Source: Larkinella humicola (GTDB lineage: Bacteria > Bacteroidota > Bacteroidia > Cytophagales > Spirosomataceae). From it: DNA of 64,000 bases. The notes beneath the pieces are model-generated. The model was given only the letters and a program-made list of their open reading frames with translations. It had not been told where the DNA came from and did no database searches. This document shows, one piece after another, positions 27,350 to 35,893 of the stretch. The DNA lies in assembly GCF_008727875.1 (NCBI RefSeq), contig NZ_VTWS01000006.1, forward strand, positions 248,001 through 312,000, read 5' to 3'. Both the position numbers and the translations under genes were made by a program. Position 1 is the stretch's first letter. Each line of letters starts with the position of its first letter.

Positions 27350-29482
27350 TCAGAGAATACGGCCGAGCAGGGCGGCCACAATCCGGATTTTAGTGTAGTC
27401 GTAACGTCCCTGCAACGCGTCATAAACGGGCTTTAATGCGTTGTTTTCCACGCCCACCCGGGCAATGGCCCGCTCAATCTCCAGGCGGTCGGCGGTGTCG
27501 ACCAAACCGGCCAGGTCGACCTCATATCCGTTGCCGGCGAGGTAGATTAAATGCATCGCAATGGTCGACGAAGACAGCTTCCGCTCCTCCGCAATTTCGT
27601 CAACGGTTTTGCCCTGCTGGTAGAGTTCGAAGGTCAGTAAATGCGTCGAGCCTTTCAAAGTCGTGCCCTCGCGCGCCTGTCCGGTGAGGAACCCGGCAAT
27701 GACTTCCATGAACCGTTTCCCGAACAATTGCAGCTTCCGGTCGCCCACCCCGCTCACGTTTCGGAAGGCTTCGGGGGTGGTGGGGCGCAGGCGGCTCATT
27801 TCTTCCAGCGACGAATCCGTAAAAACCACATACGGTGGCACGTTCTGTTCGTCGGCCAGTTGTTTCCGCAACACCCGCAGTCGCTCGAAGAGATCGTCGC
27901 GAACCGTTTCGGTTTTGGTCTTCGGTTTTTGTTCGGCTTTGAGCTGGGCCGCATCTTCCGGTTTGATCAGTTGAATTTTCCGATCCTGGAACAAAACCGC
28001 ATCCGCCAGAATGCCGCGTCGCAACGCATAATGATCGTCGTAGGCAATCTCAATAACCCCGATGTTGATCAGTTGCTGGATGTAACTCCGCCACTCGTCA
28101 AACTTCAGATCGCTGCCCGCGCCGTAGGTTTTAATCAGGTGATACTTATTTTGCATCACCGTCTGGTTCCGCGAACCGCGCAGAACGTCGATCAGCGTGT
28201 TGACCGGCACCTGTTCCTTCAGCCGAACAATCGCCGAGAGGGCTTTCTGGGCCAGCACGGTGCCGTCGAACATCACCCGCGGGTTCTGGCAGACGTCGCA
28301 GTTGCCACAGGGTTCACTCAGCTCTTCCGAAAAATAACTCAGCAAAACCTGACGCCGGCACGAATGCGCTTCGGCATACTGCTGAATGCGCTCCAGTTTC
28401 GCCATTTGCAACCCCAGGTTAGCCGGAGCGTTTTCGGACAGCATTTCCTTCCAACTTGCCACGTCGGCAAAGCTGTAGAACAAAACCGTATCGGCGGCAG
28501 AACCGTCGCGCCCGGCCCGGCCGATTTCCTGGTAAAAGCTTTCCAGGTTTTTGGGCATGTTATAATGAATCACCCAGCGGACGTTGGATTTGTCGATGCC
28601 CATGCCAAACGCAATGGTGGCGCAGATGATGCGAATGTCGTCCCGAACGAATTCTTCCTGCGCCTGCGAACGGCTTTCGGCACTCATCCCGGCGTGGTAA
28701 TACCCGGCCCGGTAGCCCTTTTCCTGGAGTTTGGCCGCCAGACTTTCCGTCGATTTCCGGCTCTGGCAGTAGATGATTCCGGAATTATCGGGTTGCATAG
28801 CCAGAAACCGTTCGATCTGCTGAATCCGTTTCAGTCCGGGCAACACCTTCAGGCTCAGGTTCGGACGGTTGAAGGATGCCACAAAAACCTCCGGATCTGT
28901 GAGATGCAACTGGTTGATGATGTCCTGCCGGGTCAGTTTGTCGGCGGTGGCCGTCAGAGCGACCACCGGGACGTCGGGAAAATGCGTTTTCAGCATTGCC
29001 AACTGCGTGTATTCCGGGCGAAAATCATGTCCCCACGACGAAATACAGTGGGCTTCGTCGACGGCAAATAAACTGATTTGCAAGGTCTTCAGAAACACAA
29101 AAAACGATTCCGACAGCATTTTTTCGGGCGAAACGTAAAGCAGTTTCAATTTGCCGGCCTGGCAATCCTGCTCAATTTCCCGCTGCTCACGGCTGCTCTG
29201 CGTGCTGTTCAGAAAAGCCGCCGGAATCCCGTTCAGCAACAGGGCTTCAACCTGGTCTTTCATCAGTGCAATCAGGGGCGACACCACCAGGCAGACGCCC
29301 GGTTTCATCAGCGCCGGAATCTGAAAGCACACCGACTTTCCTCCACCCGTCGGCATCAGCACGAGCGAATCGCGGCCGTCCAGCAAGGTTCGGACGACGG
29401 TTTCCTGCATGGGCCGGAACCGGTCGTAACCGTAGTACTGCTTCAGGAAATCAACCGGTTTCAGCGTTTGTGTTTCGTTCAT
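27350..29482 (-). CDS. recQ: ATP-dependent DNA helicase RecQ
   Basis: This 710-residue protein has a full RecQ layout: helicase motif I PTGGGKS (K49), DEAH box (142-145, [15 protein letters not shown]), motif [12 protein letters not shown], an RQC zinc site (C in HSCRR, then CGNCDVC), an HRDC domain (about 520-600) and a C-terminal helical extension with a helix-turn-helix look ([23 protein letters not shown]). It unwinds recombination intermediates and stalled forks 3' to 5'. The C-terminal extension is common in Bacteroidota RecQ. A REP-like hairpin lies 20 bp upstream of the start. Confidence 0.95.
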   Translation of the reverse strand: MNETQTLKPVDFLKQYYGYDRFRPMQETVVRTLLDGRDSLVLMPTGGGKSVCFQIPALMKPGVCLVVSPLIALMKDQVEALLLNGIPAAFLNSTQSSREQREIEQDCQAGKLKLLYVSPEKMLSESFFVFLKTLQISLFAVDEAHCISSWGHDFRPEYTQLAMLKTHFPDVPVVALTATADKLTRQDIINQLHLTDPEVFVASFNRPNLSLKVLPGLKRIQQIERFLAMQPDNSGIIYCQSRKSTESLAAKLQEKGYRAGYYHAGMSAESRSQAQEEFVRDDIRIICATIAFGMGIDKSNVRWVIHYNMPKNLESFYQEIGRAGRDGSAADTVLFYSFADVASWKEMLSENAPANLGLQMAKLERIQQYAEAHSCRRQVLLSYFSEELSEPCGNCDVCQNPRVMFDGTVLAQKALSAIVRLKEQVPVNTLIDVLRGSRNQTVMQNKYHLIKTYGAGSDLKFDEWRSYIQQLINIGVIEIAYDDHYALRRGILADAVLFQDRKIQLIKPEDAAQLKAEQKPKTKTETVRDDLFERLRVLRKQLADEQNVPPYVVFTDSSLEEMSRLRPTTPEAFRNVSGVGDRKLQLFGKRFMEVIAGFLTGQAREGTTLKGSTHLLTFELYQQGKTVDEIAEERKLSSSTIAMHLIYLAGNGYEVDLAGLVDTADRLEIERAIARVGVENNALKPVYDALQGRYDYTKIRIVAALLGRIL

Positions 29483-29502
29483 TGGTTTTGTTGGTTTTGC
29501 CC

Positions 29503-29535
29503 GCCCTGACAGCGGTCGAAGACCCTGTCAGCGGC
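29503..29535 (+). repeat. REP-like hairpin, third copy
   Basis: It is identical to the copy at 8676-8709 over 33 bases apart from orientation, with the same CTGACAG/CTGTCAG arms and GGTC-GAA-GACC core. It sits between the recQ start and the next upstream gene, next to the CCCCTAAAGGGG-type inverted repeat. Confidence 0.8.
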
Positions 29536-29543
29536 AAGTCACT

Positions 29544-29620
29544 GCCCCGCCCCCTAAAGGGGAGAGGACGCTGCTCACTCCGGATGGTTTCGCGTCCTTT
29601 CCCCTTTAGGGGGCAGGGGC
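29544..29620. repeat. Long inverted repeat (CCCCTAAAGGGG type)
   Basis: The left arm 29544-29570 and right arm 29593-29620 are complementary except for one extra base and one mismatch; each arm itself contains the near-palindrome CCCCTAAAGGGG. The 22-bp loop holds the stop codon of the leftward gene. A similar CCCCTTTAGGGG motif is at 41931-41942. It probably works as terminator or mRNA-end stabiliser. Confidence 0.75.
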
Positions 29621-30840
29621 AAAATCAATCGTTCGGCCTCTGTTGGCAGAATGGTGTTGAAATTCCCCCAAAAGCGGTCATCCAACTTTCCGGTCTGCTT
29701 CGGCAGGTTTTCAGTGGTCGTCAGCACCTCCGTTTCCTGAACGGCCTGCCCGTTGGATCTGGCATATTCACCGGTGCCAAAATGCAGGGCAATGACGGCC
29801 ATCATCGGCGTATTGGCGGCAACCGAAAACTGCGTTTCCAGCACCAGCCGGGAGTCCTGCAAAAACCATTTGCCGTTCAACTGGCGATAGTGGCTATGAC
29901 TATAAATCCGTTTTACTTCCTTTTTTGAACGACCGGTCAGGTTCTCAAAAACCGCTTTCAGATTGGTTTTCAACACCTCCCCCGCGGCTTCGGGCGTAAA
30001 TTCATACGCAATCCGGACAATGGCCCGGCTTGCGGTATCGATCAACACCTCGCCTTTCCGGGCTGCCCGAACCCGCCGACCTGCCACCGGGGCAAACGCC
30101 AGCCGGTACGCCGGGCGGTTGTCGCTGGCGGTCAGAACCGAATCCAGCCGGAATTCGTAGTCGTTCAGGTTGTCACCGTCCCAATACTCCGGCGGCCCCA
30201 GATCCATGCTGCGCGTCACGATGGCGGCTCCGTTCGGAAACGCGTATCCTTCCAACGCTTTCGGCAACGGATTCCGTACGTACTGCCGCCCTTTCACCAG
30301 CTTTACTTTTTCCGGCAATTCGGTCTGTATTTTGGGTAACTTCTCCACTTTCAGGATGGCTTCCCGTACAGTCCAGCAAACGGTATCGGTCGAAAGCGTC
30401 TCGCGGTAAAAACCGGTCAACACGGTGGGCGTCGCCTGAAAATTGGCATGAATGGCCTTCAGGGCCGAAAATACCAGCAACCGTCCGTCGGTTTGCCTCC
30501 GGAACGAAACCGCCAGGTCTGCCCGAAGCACCGGCTCCAGACTTACGACAATGGAATCGATCGGTTTCAGGTTTCGCAGGACCAGTTTGGCATTCTGGTA
30601 GCCCACAGCCGAAATGATGCCTTCTTTCTGCGAATCGATTTTAGGGTAGTTCAGCAAAAACCGCCCTTCCCGATTCGCCAGTGTCCCCCAGGCTTTGCCA
30701 CTGACGCTGACGCAGGCAAATTCGACCGGTTTTCCCGTCGATTGGTCCACGACCTGGCCTTTCACCTGCTGATAGCCTTGCCCGAATGAACCTTGTATCC
30801 CCACTACCAAGAGGTATAAAACGCCTGAAAACCGCTTCAT
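29575..30840 (-). CDS. Carboxypeptidase-like regulatory-domain secreted protein
   Basis: This 421-residue protein has a signal peptide (VLYLLVVGIQGSFGQ), an N-terminal carboxypeptidase-regulatory-like beta-sandwich (about 24-105, VKGQVVDQSTGKPVEFACVSV and NREGRFLLNYP) and a mixed alpha/beta C-terminal region (FYRETLSTDTVCW, RIYSHSHYRQLNGKWFLQDSRL). The type is common in Bacteroidota envelopes and of uncertain function. The final residues LPLPPKGERTRNHPE are read from the inverted repeat at 29544-29620, so the C-terminus is repeat-derived. Confidence 0.75.
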   Translation of the reverse strand: MKRFSGVLYLLVVGIQGSFGQGYQQVKGQVVDQSTGKPVEFACVSVSGKAWGTLANREGRFLLNYPKIDSQKEGIISAVGYQNAKLVLRNLKPIDSIVVSLEPVLRADLAVSFRRQTDGRLLVFSALKAIHANFQATPTVLTGFYRETLSTDTVCWTVREAILKVEKLPKIQTELPEKVKLVKGRQYVRNPLPKALEGYAFPNGAAIVTRSMDLGPPEYWDGDNLNDYEFRLDSVLTASDNRPAYRLAFAPVAGRRVRAARKGEVLIDTASRAIVRIAYEFTPEAAGEVLKTNLKAVFENLTGRSKKEVKRIYSHSHYRQLNGKWFLQDSRLVLETQFSVAANTPMMAVIALHFGTGEYARSNGQAVQETEVLTTTENLPKQTGKLDDRFWGNFNTILPTEAERLILPLPPKGERTRNHPE

Positions 30841-31094
30841 CCGGTGAAAATTAAAGAATTAAAAACCGGGTTCAGGGGGGCCGGTGGGGCCTGGTTCAGT
30901 TTTCAAAAATACGAAATTCGGCCCGTTTTTCCCCTAAAACCGACCGTAAACATAAGGCAAGTTTTTGATTGCCTGTACAAAAAATAACAATAGTTTTTCC
31001 ATGTAACGACCTACTTTTTATCAGTTACACCCGACAATTCCTCAGACCGGAAACGGACCAGTGGGTGCGCCGTCCGAAAATGCCGGATTATCCG

Positions 31095-31102
31095 TATGTT
31101 TG
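31095..31102 (+). promoter_or_regulatory. Possible -7 promoter element for the S9 peptidase
   Basis: TATGTTTG matches TAnnTTTG and lies 27 bp before the ATG at 31130. No good -33 TTTG is seen at 19-21 bp upstream, so support is partial. Confidence 0.35.
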
Positions 31103-31129
31103 AAGCTGAAAGACTTCTTCTGATTTCCC

Positions 31130-33043
31130 ATGAAAAAAACAGGATGGCTTGGCGGCTTTTTGCTGCTCTCACTGGCTACGCAGGCACAAAATCCGCTCAC
31201 ACCCGAACAACTCTGGAAATGGGGCCGGGTGTCGGGACTGGGCATTTCCAAAGACAAAACCTCGGTTATTTATTCCGTCAGTACACCGAACGCGGAGGAA
31301 AACAAAAGTGCCCGGAAAACCTACACAATACCGTTGACTGGAGGTCCGGCGACCGAAATTTCAAACGCCGACAGCTTACTGGTCAACACCAAAATTTCGT
31401 CCGATGGCAAGTTTATCATCAGCAGCGAAGCCGTAAAACTGGAAGACATTGCCAGCACCGACAAATATCCTGATCTGAAAAAATCGAATGCCTACGTCTA
31501 CACCTCGCTGAATTACCGCCACTGGGATACGTGGGAAGACGGCAAATACGACCATGTTTTCGTGGCTCCGCTGGTAAACGGAAAACCGGGAACGGGGAAA
31601 GATATTATGCCGGGCGAAAAGTTTGATTGCCCGCAAAAACCGTTTGGTGGCGACGAAGATTTTATCTGGAATCCCGACGGCAAGCACATCGTGTATGTGA
31701 CCAAGAAAAAAACCGGCACGGCCTACGCGGTCAGTACCAATACCGACCTGTACGAATACGACATCACGACGGGAACGACCCAGAATCTGACCGAAGAAAA
31801 CAAAGGCTACGACGTCAATCCCGACTACAACGCCAAAGGGCAACTGGCCTGGCTGCAAATGAAACGCGACGGCTACGAAGCCGACAAACAGGATTTGATC
31901 GTCTGGAACGGCGTCACCAAAATGAACCTGACCGGCCAACGGGACGACCTTCACGTTCAGGGCTTCAAATGGAGCCAGGACGGTTCGTCGCTTTTTTTCA
32001 CGGCACCGATCGACGGCACGATTCAGTTGTTCAAGGTGACGTATCCGGGACTCACGAAAATGATGCCGATCATTACGCAGCTTACCAAAGGCGATTTCGA
32101 CGTCACCGGCATCGTCGGGCAATCGGCGAATACCCTCGTCGTTTCCCGCACCGACATGAACCACCCGGCCGAACTGTTCACGGTCGATCTGGCAAACGGC
32201 GCGATGACGCAGCTCACCCACGTGAACGATGCCGTGTTGAAAACCACCGGAATCTGCAAAACCGAACGCCGTTTTGTAACGACCACCGACAACAAAAAGA
32301 TGCTGGTGTGGGTCATTTATCCGCCCGGTTTCGACGCGTCCAAAAAATACCCGACGTTGTTGTATTGCCAGGGGGGGCCGCAGTCGGCGCTGACCCAAAT
32401 GTATTCCTACCGCTGGAATTTCCAGTTGATGGCATCGCAGGGGTATATCGTGGTGGCACCCAACCGCCGGGGTATGCCGGGCCACGGTACCCAGTGGAAC
32501 GAGCAGGTCAGCAAAGACTGGGGCGGGCAGGTGATCCGGGATTATCTGAGCGCCATCGATGCCGTTTCCAACGAACCGTATGTGGACAAAAACCGCTTGG
32601 GCTGCGTCGGTCCGAGTTTTGGCGGTTATTCGGTTTTTGCGCTGGCGGGAGTTCACAGCAAGCGGTTTAAGTCCTTCATTTCGCACGATGGCGTCTTTGA
32701 TTTAAAGAGCATGTACGGCACCACCGAAGAGCTGTTTTTTGTCAACTGGGATTTTGGCGGATCGTATTGGGACAAAAAGAACGCAGCCGCCCAGCGGACT
32801 TACAGCCAGTCGCCGAGCAACTTCGTGGACCGCTGGGACACGCCGATTTTTATCATTCAGGGGGGCCGTGACTACCGCGTTCCGATCGAGCAGGGTTTGC
32901 AGGCTTTCCAGGCCGCACAATTGCGGGGCATCAAAAGCAAATTGCTCTATCTGCCCGACGAAAACCACTGGGTGCTGAGTGCGCAGAACGCGCTGGTGTG
33001 GCAGCGGGAGTTCTTTTCGTGGCTGAAGGAGACGCTGAAGTAA
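31130..33043 (+). CDS. S9-family prolyl-oligopeptidase-like peptidase
   Basis: This 637-residue secreted serine peptidase has a signal peptide (GFLLLSLATQAQ). An N-terminal WD/beta-propeller part (about 30-370) has repeats such as FIWNPDGKHIVYVT and FKWSQDGSSLFFT. The C-terminal alpha/beta-hydrolase has the triad S496 in GPSFGGYS, D581 in GGRDYRVP and H613 in DENHWV. It resembles the dipeptidyl-peptidase/acylaminoacyl-peptidase groups that trim peptides in the periplasm. It converges with the cytochrome peroxidase gene with only 6 bp between stops. Confidence 0.92.
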   Translation: MKKTGWLGGFLLLSLATQAQNPLTPEQLWKWGRVSGLGISKDKTSVIYSVSTPNAEENKSARKTYTIPLTGGPATEISNADSLLVNTKISSDGKFIISSEAVKLEDIASTDKYPDLKKSNAYVYTSLNYRHWDTWEDGKYDHVFVAPLVNGKPGTGKDIMPGEKFDCPQKPFGGDEDFIWNPDGKHIVYVTKKKTGTAYAVSTNTDLYEYDITTGTTQNLTEENKGYDVNPDYNAKGQLAWLQMKRDGYEADKQDLIVWNGVTKMNLTGQRDDLHVQGFKWSQDGSSLFFTAPIDGTIQLFKVTYPGLTKMMPIITQLTKGDFDVTGIVGQSANTLVVSRTDMNHPAELFTVDLANGAMTQLTHVNDAVLKTTGICKTERRFVTTTDNKKMLVWVIYPPGFDASKKYPTLLYCQGGPQSALTQMYSYRWNFQLMASQGYIVVAPNRRGMPGHGTQWNEQVSKDWGGQVIRDYLSAIDAVSNEPYVDKNRLGCVGPSFGGYSVFALAGVHSKRFKSFISHDGVFDLKSMYGTTEELFFVNWDFGGSYWDKKNAAAQRTYSQSPSNFVDRWDTPIFIIQGGRDYRVPIEQGLQAFQAAQLRGIKSKLLYLPDENHWVLSAQNALVWQREFFSWLKETLK

Positions 33044-33049
33044 AACCGT

Positions 33050-34243
33050 TCAATCCACATTCCCTTTGACTTTCAAACCGCTGGGAACGCGGGTCGGCAC
33101 GGTTTTGTCGAAGGTATCGTCATTGAGCGTGTTCAGGAATTCAACGATGCCGGAAATGTCGCGGAAATTCACGTTCATCTGCGTGGCCAGCGGGTCCATC
33201 TGGCGGGCCGAAACGTGCGGATTGAGGATTTTTCCGCCCGAAATGTCTTCATAAAACTGCAGAACATGCTCCAGCGTGACGAATTTTCCGCTGTGCATGT
33301 AAGGGGACGTATAGCGAAGGTTGCGCAAGGTTGGCGTCCGAAAGGCGTAGTCGTTGTTGATGCCGGCATCCGGTTCTTTCCGGTTTTGCGTATCGGGAAC
33401 GCCCAGGGTGTGCAGCTTAAAGTCGGACAACATCGGGCCGTTGTGGCATTTGGCACAGCCGGTTTTCAGAAACAGGTTCAGTCCCTCCTTTTCACTCAGC
33501 GAGAGCGCGTTACTATCGCCCCGCATATACTGATCGAAGCGGGAGTTGTTGGCCACCAGCGTTCGCTCGTAGGCAGCAATCGCTTTCGCCATATTTTTGG
33601 CGTGAACCGGGTTTGTTTCGCCCGAAAATGCTTCGGAAAACAGCGTCTGGTATTCCGGAATCTTTCGGATTCGGGCGATAATTTCGTCCAGAACCGCTTC
33701 TTCCGCGAACGAATGGCCGCGCATTTCTTCCAGTGTGGTAATGGGTAGCAAGGCCTGCTCTTCCAGGCTTTTGGCCCGCATATCCCAGAACATGGGAGCC
33801 AGCCGGGGATCATATTCGCCGTGGTTTTTGATTCCGTTAAAAGCGGTATTCAGAATGGATTGGGAGTTTCGTTTGACAAACGGAATGGTGTTCGGAAGCC
33901 GGAACTGCCGTTTGCTGTCGCTGCCGGTTCCGTTGACGCCAATGGAGGTTTCCAGAAACTCCGCGTAGTTGAATTCGGGTTGGTGGCAGGTGGCGCAGGC
34001 AACATCCCGGTTGCCGGACAAAACCGGGTCATAAAACAGAAACCGCCCCAGTTCGACTTTTTTCGCATTCGTCAGGTTGTCCGGCGGATCGATAACCGAT
34101 TCCGGCAAAGCCCCCAATACGGCGATGGATTCTGAGATCTTCTTTTCTCGCTTGTGCTTTGCGTCCCGCTCATTCCCGCAGGAACTCAAAATGAGCATGA
34201 GAACACCCAACAACAACACTGAAAAACGTTCAAAAACTGGCAT
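33050..34243 (-). CDS. Di-heme cytochrome c peroxidase (CcpA/MauG family) lipoprotein
   Basis: This 397-residue protein uses the ATG at 34243, which opens a proper lipoprotein signal (LLGVLMLILSSCGN); the frame runs back to 34297 without one. Two heme c sites are visible: VACATCHQPEF near the N-terminus and GCAKCHNGPMLSDF in the second half, with DMRAKSLEEQALLPI between. Enzymes of this family reduce H2O2 in the periplasm or oxidise protein or small substrates. It stands alone and is divergently oriented from the small basic protein at 34428. Confidence 0.9.
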   Translation of the reverse strand: MPVFERFSVLLLGVLMLILSSCGNERDAKHKREKKISESIAVLGALPESVIDPPDNLTNAKKVELGRFLFYDPVLSGNRDVACATCHQPEFNYAEFLETSIGVNGTGSDSKRQFRLPNTIPFVKRNSQSILNTAFNGIKNHGEYDPRLAPMFWDMRAKSLEEQALLPITTLEEMRGHSFAEEAVLDEIIARIRKIPEYQTLFSEAFSGETNPVHAKNMAKAIAAYERTLVANNSRFDQYMRGDSNALSLSEKEGLNLFLKTGCAKCHNGPMLSDFKLHTLGVPDTQNRKEPDAGINNDYAFRTPTLRNLRYTSPYMHSGKFVTLEHVLQFYEDISGGKILNPHVSARQMDPLATQMNVNFRDISGIVEFLNTLNDDTFDKTVPTRVPSGLKVKGNVD

Positions 34244-34363
34244 TTCACTGGAATCAGACTGTTTTACCGACAAAAAAACCAAAAGCTCATTTTTCAAGTG
34301 AATGAGAAACGGCCAGCGAATTTATTAAAATGAGCTTAAAGTGTTTGGAATTTTCGCATTCTG

Positions 34364-34379
34364 TATTGAAAAAGCAATA
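34364..34379. promoter_or_regulatory. Palindromic motif TATTGAAAAAGCAATA
   Basis: TATTG and CAATA flank a six-base A-rich centre. A copy with one difference occurs at 57621-57636. Both lie upstream of genes for small secreted low-complexity proteins. It may be an operator, but chance is not excluded. Confidence 0.3.
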
Positions 34380-34427
34380 ATTTAATAGTCTATTTCCAAC
34401 CATTTCACCCTATACTTTTCTAAAACG

Positions 34428-34967
34428 ATGAAAAAGATTCCGTCATTTCTCGTTCTGATGCTGTCCATGCTGGTTCTAAATGCCACAGCACAGACAACCG
34501 CCGAGACCAAATCCGCCCGGAAAGAAAGCAAAGCAGCCCAAAAAGCCGCCAACGAATCGGACAATAAAGCGGTCATGAAAGAAGCCAAATCCGACAAAAT
34601 GGCTTCCAATCGCAACCCCGATGGCACGTTTAAGAAGGCCGGGAAAGCTGAGGCCAAAACCGCAAAGGCCGAGACCAAAACCGCAAAGGCCGAACGCAAC
34701 CCCGATGGCACCTTCAAAAGCAAGGCGGAGAAAGCGGCCATAAAAGAAGAGAAAGTCGCTGTTAGAGCTGAGAAAAACGTCAAAGTTGAAAAGACGGAGA
34801 AAGCCACGCGAGTCGAAAAGGAAGTCAAAGCCGTTCCGGAAGACTACAAAGCTGCCGTTGACAAGAGTCAGAAAGGCCCTGCCGGGGAAAAGGTTTATAC
34901 CGGCCCGCGCGGAGGAAAATATTACATCACCAAAGCGGGCAACAAGCGGTATTTGAGTAGTAATTGA
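34428..34967 (+). CDS. Small secreted Lys/Ala/Glu-rich protein with PBCV-type basic adaptor tail
   Basis: This 179-residue protein has a signal peptide (FLVLMLSMLVLNATAQ) followed by about 115 residues rich in Lys, Ala and Glu, predicted as a highly charged helix. The octamer RNPDGTFK occurs twice (about 64-71 and 89-96). The C-terminus KVYTGPRGGKYYITKAGNKR matches the short basic adaptor motif first noted in chlorella-virus (PBCV) proteins and found at the ends of many bacterial secreted proteins. No catalytic residues are seen. It may be a stress-type envelope or nucleic-acid-binding protein, but that is a guess. Confidence 0.75.
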   Translation: MKKIPSFLVLMLSMLVLNATAQTTAETKSARKESKAAQKAANESDNKAVMKEAKSDKMASNRNPDGTFKKAGKAEAKTAKAETKTAKAERNPDGTFKSKAEKAAIKEEKVAVRAEKNVKVEKTEKATRVEKEVKAVPEDYKAAVDKSQKGPAGEKVYTGPRGGKYYITKAGNKRYLSSN

Positions 34968-35274
34968 TCAGGACCCATTTTGTCAAAAGTCACTGAACGC
35001 CCCAACAACCTTTTGAATTTTATTTCATTTTTAATGCCCAATACACTAATTTTTATAGAATAACTAAACTTGATTATTAATAATCAATCAAAATTTTTAA
35101 ATTACTCCATTCTTAAGGTTAATGATATTTTTAAAGCTTAAACTTCCTGGGTTTAAGCTTTATTTTTATATATCAAAACGTATTCATAGAGCCCACCATC
35201 GTATCAATAGAAGTTAAACGCCAAAAGGGTTTATCCTTTTGAGAAGAATAAACCCTTTTGAGAATTTAAAACCA
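34968..35274. other. AT-rich intergenic region
   Basis: There are no open frames of note. It is strongly AT-rich and contains the inverted repeat 35222-35260 that closes the susC-susD-lipoprotein transcript. Confidence 0.5.
35222..35260. terminator. Terminator-like inverted repeat after the Sus lipoprotein gene
   Basis: CAAAAGGGTTTAT (35222-35234) and ATAAACCCTTTTG (35248-35260) are perfectly complementary over 13 bp with a 13-nt loop. It lies 14 bp past the stop of the leftward lipoprotein gene and could also serve the rightward gene ending at 34967. Confidence 0.7.
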
Positions 35275-35841
35275 CTAGTTTATCACATTCAATCGGTACG
35301 CAAAGGGTGAACTATAAAAGGCTCCGCCGGTAATGTTAACACCGGTATTGCTGGCTGTATAGGATTTCCCATTTGTCAATTTCATCACGGCTGTAATATC
35401 AAACCGATCACCGGCTGAGATATCCGTCAAAGCCAGTTTTGTAGCGGCCAATGCCTCGGCTCCCGTCACGGAAATGGTGGCTCGCGGATACCCCGTTTTG
35501 GCATCTTTCGCAAAGGCCGAAGCGGCAATGGACTTCAGGGCAACTGCCGTCGTGGTTTTGGTTCCGTTGGCCGGGGTCGCGTCCACAAAGGCAATGGACA
35601 AATCGTAGGAAGCAAACAGCGCGCCCTGGTTCGGGGTGACAGCCTCCGCCACAATCTCCATTTTGGTACCACTCATATTGGCTTTGCTGGCACTAAACGT
35701 TGCGTTGGTAACGGGATAGGGCGTCACCGTTCGGACATACCCGCCCTGCTCCATGCTGGTTTCATCGATCCGATCAATTACGTCTGTTTCACAGGCCATT
35801 GCGAACAACCCTAAAAACAGAAAGACCATGTATTTTTTCAT
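35275..35841 (-). CDS. Lipoprotein in the SusC/SusD operon
   Basis: This 188-residue protein has a lipoprotein signal (FLFLGLFAMACETD) and a beta-rich body (NATFSASKANMSGTKMEIVAEAVT, FASYDLSIAFVDATPAN) resembling an immunoglobulin-like or SusE/F-type surface domain without matching one I can name. It lies 52 bp after susD on the same strand, so it is probably the third surface component of this uptake system. Confidence 0.75.
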   Translation of the reverse strand: MKKYMVFLFLGLFAMACETDVIDRIDETSMEQGGYVRTVTPYPVTNATFSASKANMSGTKMEIVAEAVTPNQGALFASYDLSIAFVDATPANGTKTTTAVALKSIAASAFAKDAKTGYPRATISVTGAEALAATKLALTDISAGDRFDITAVMKLTNGKSYTASNTGVNITGGAFYSSPFAYRLNVIN

Positions 35842-35893
35842 CTATTTATGTTTTTGAATGAATGATCAACGCTCTTTTGTACTGGTAACGGGG

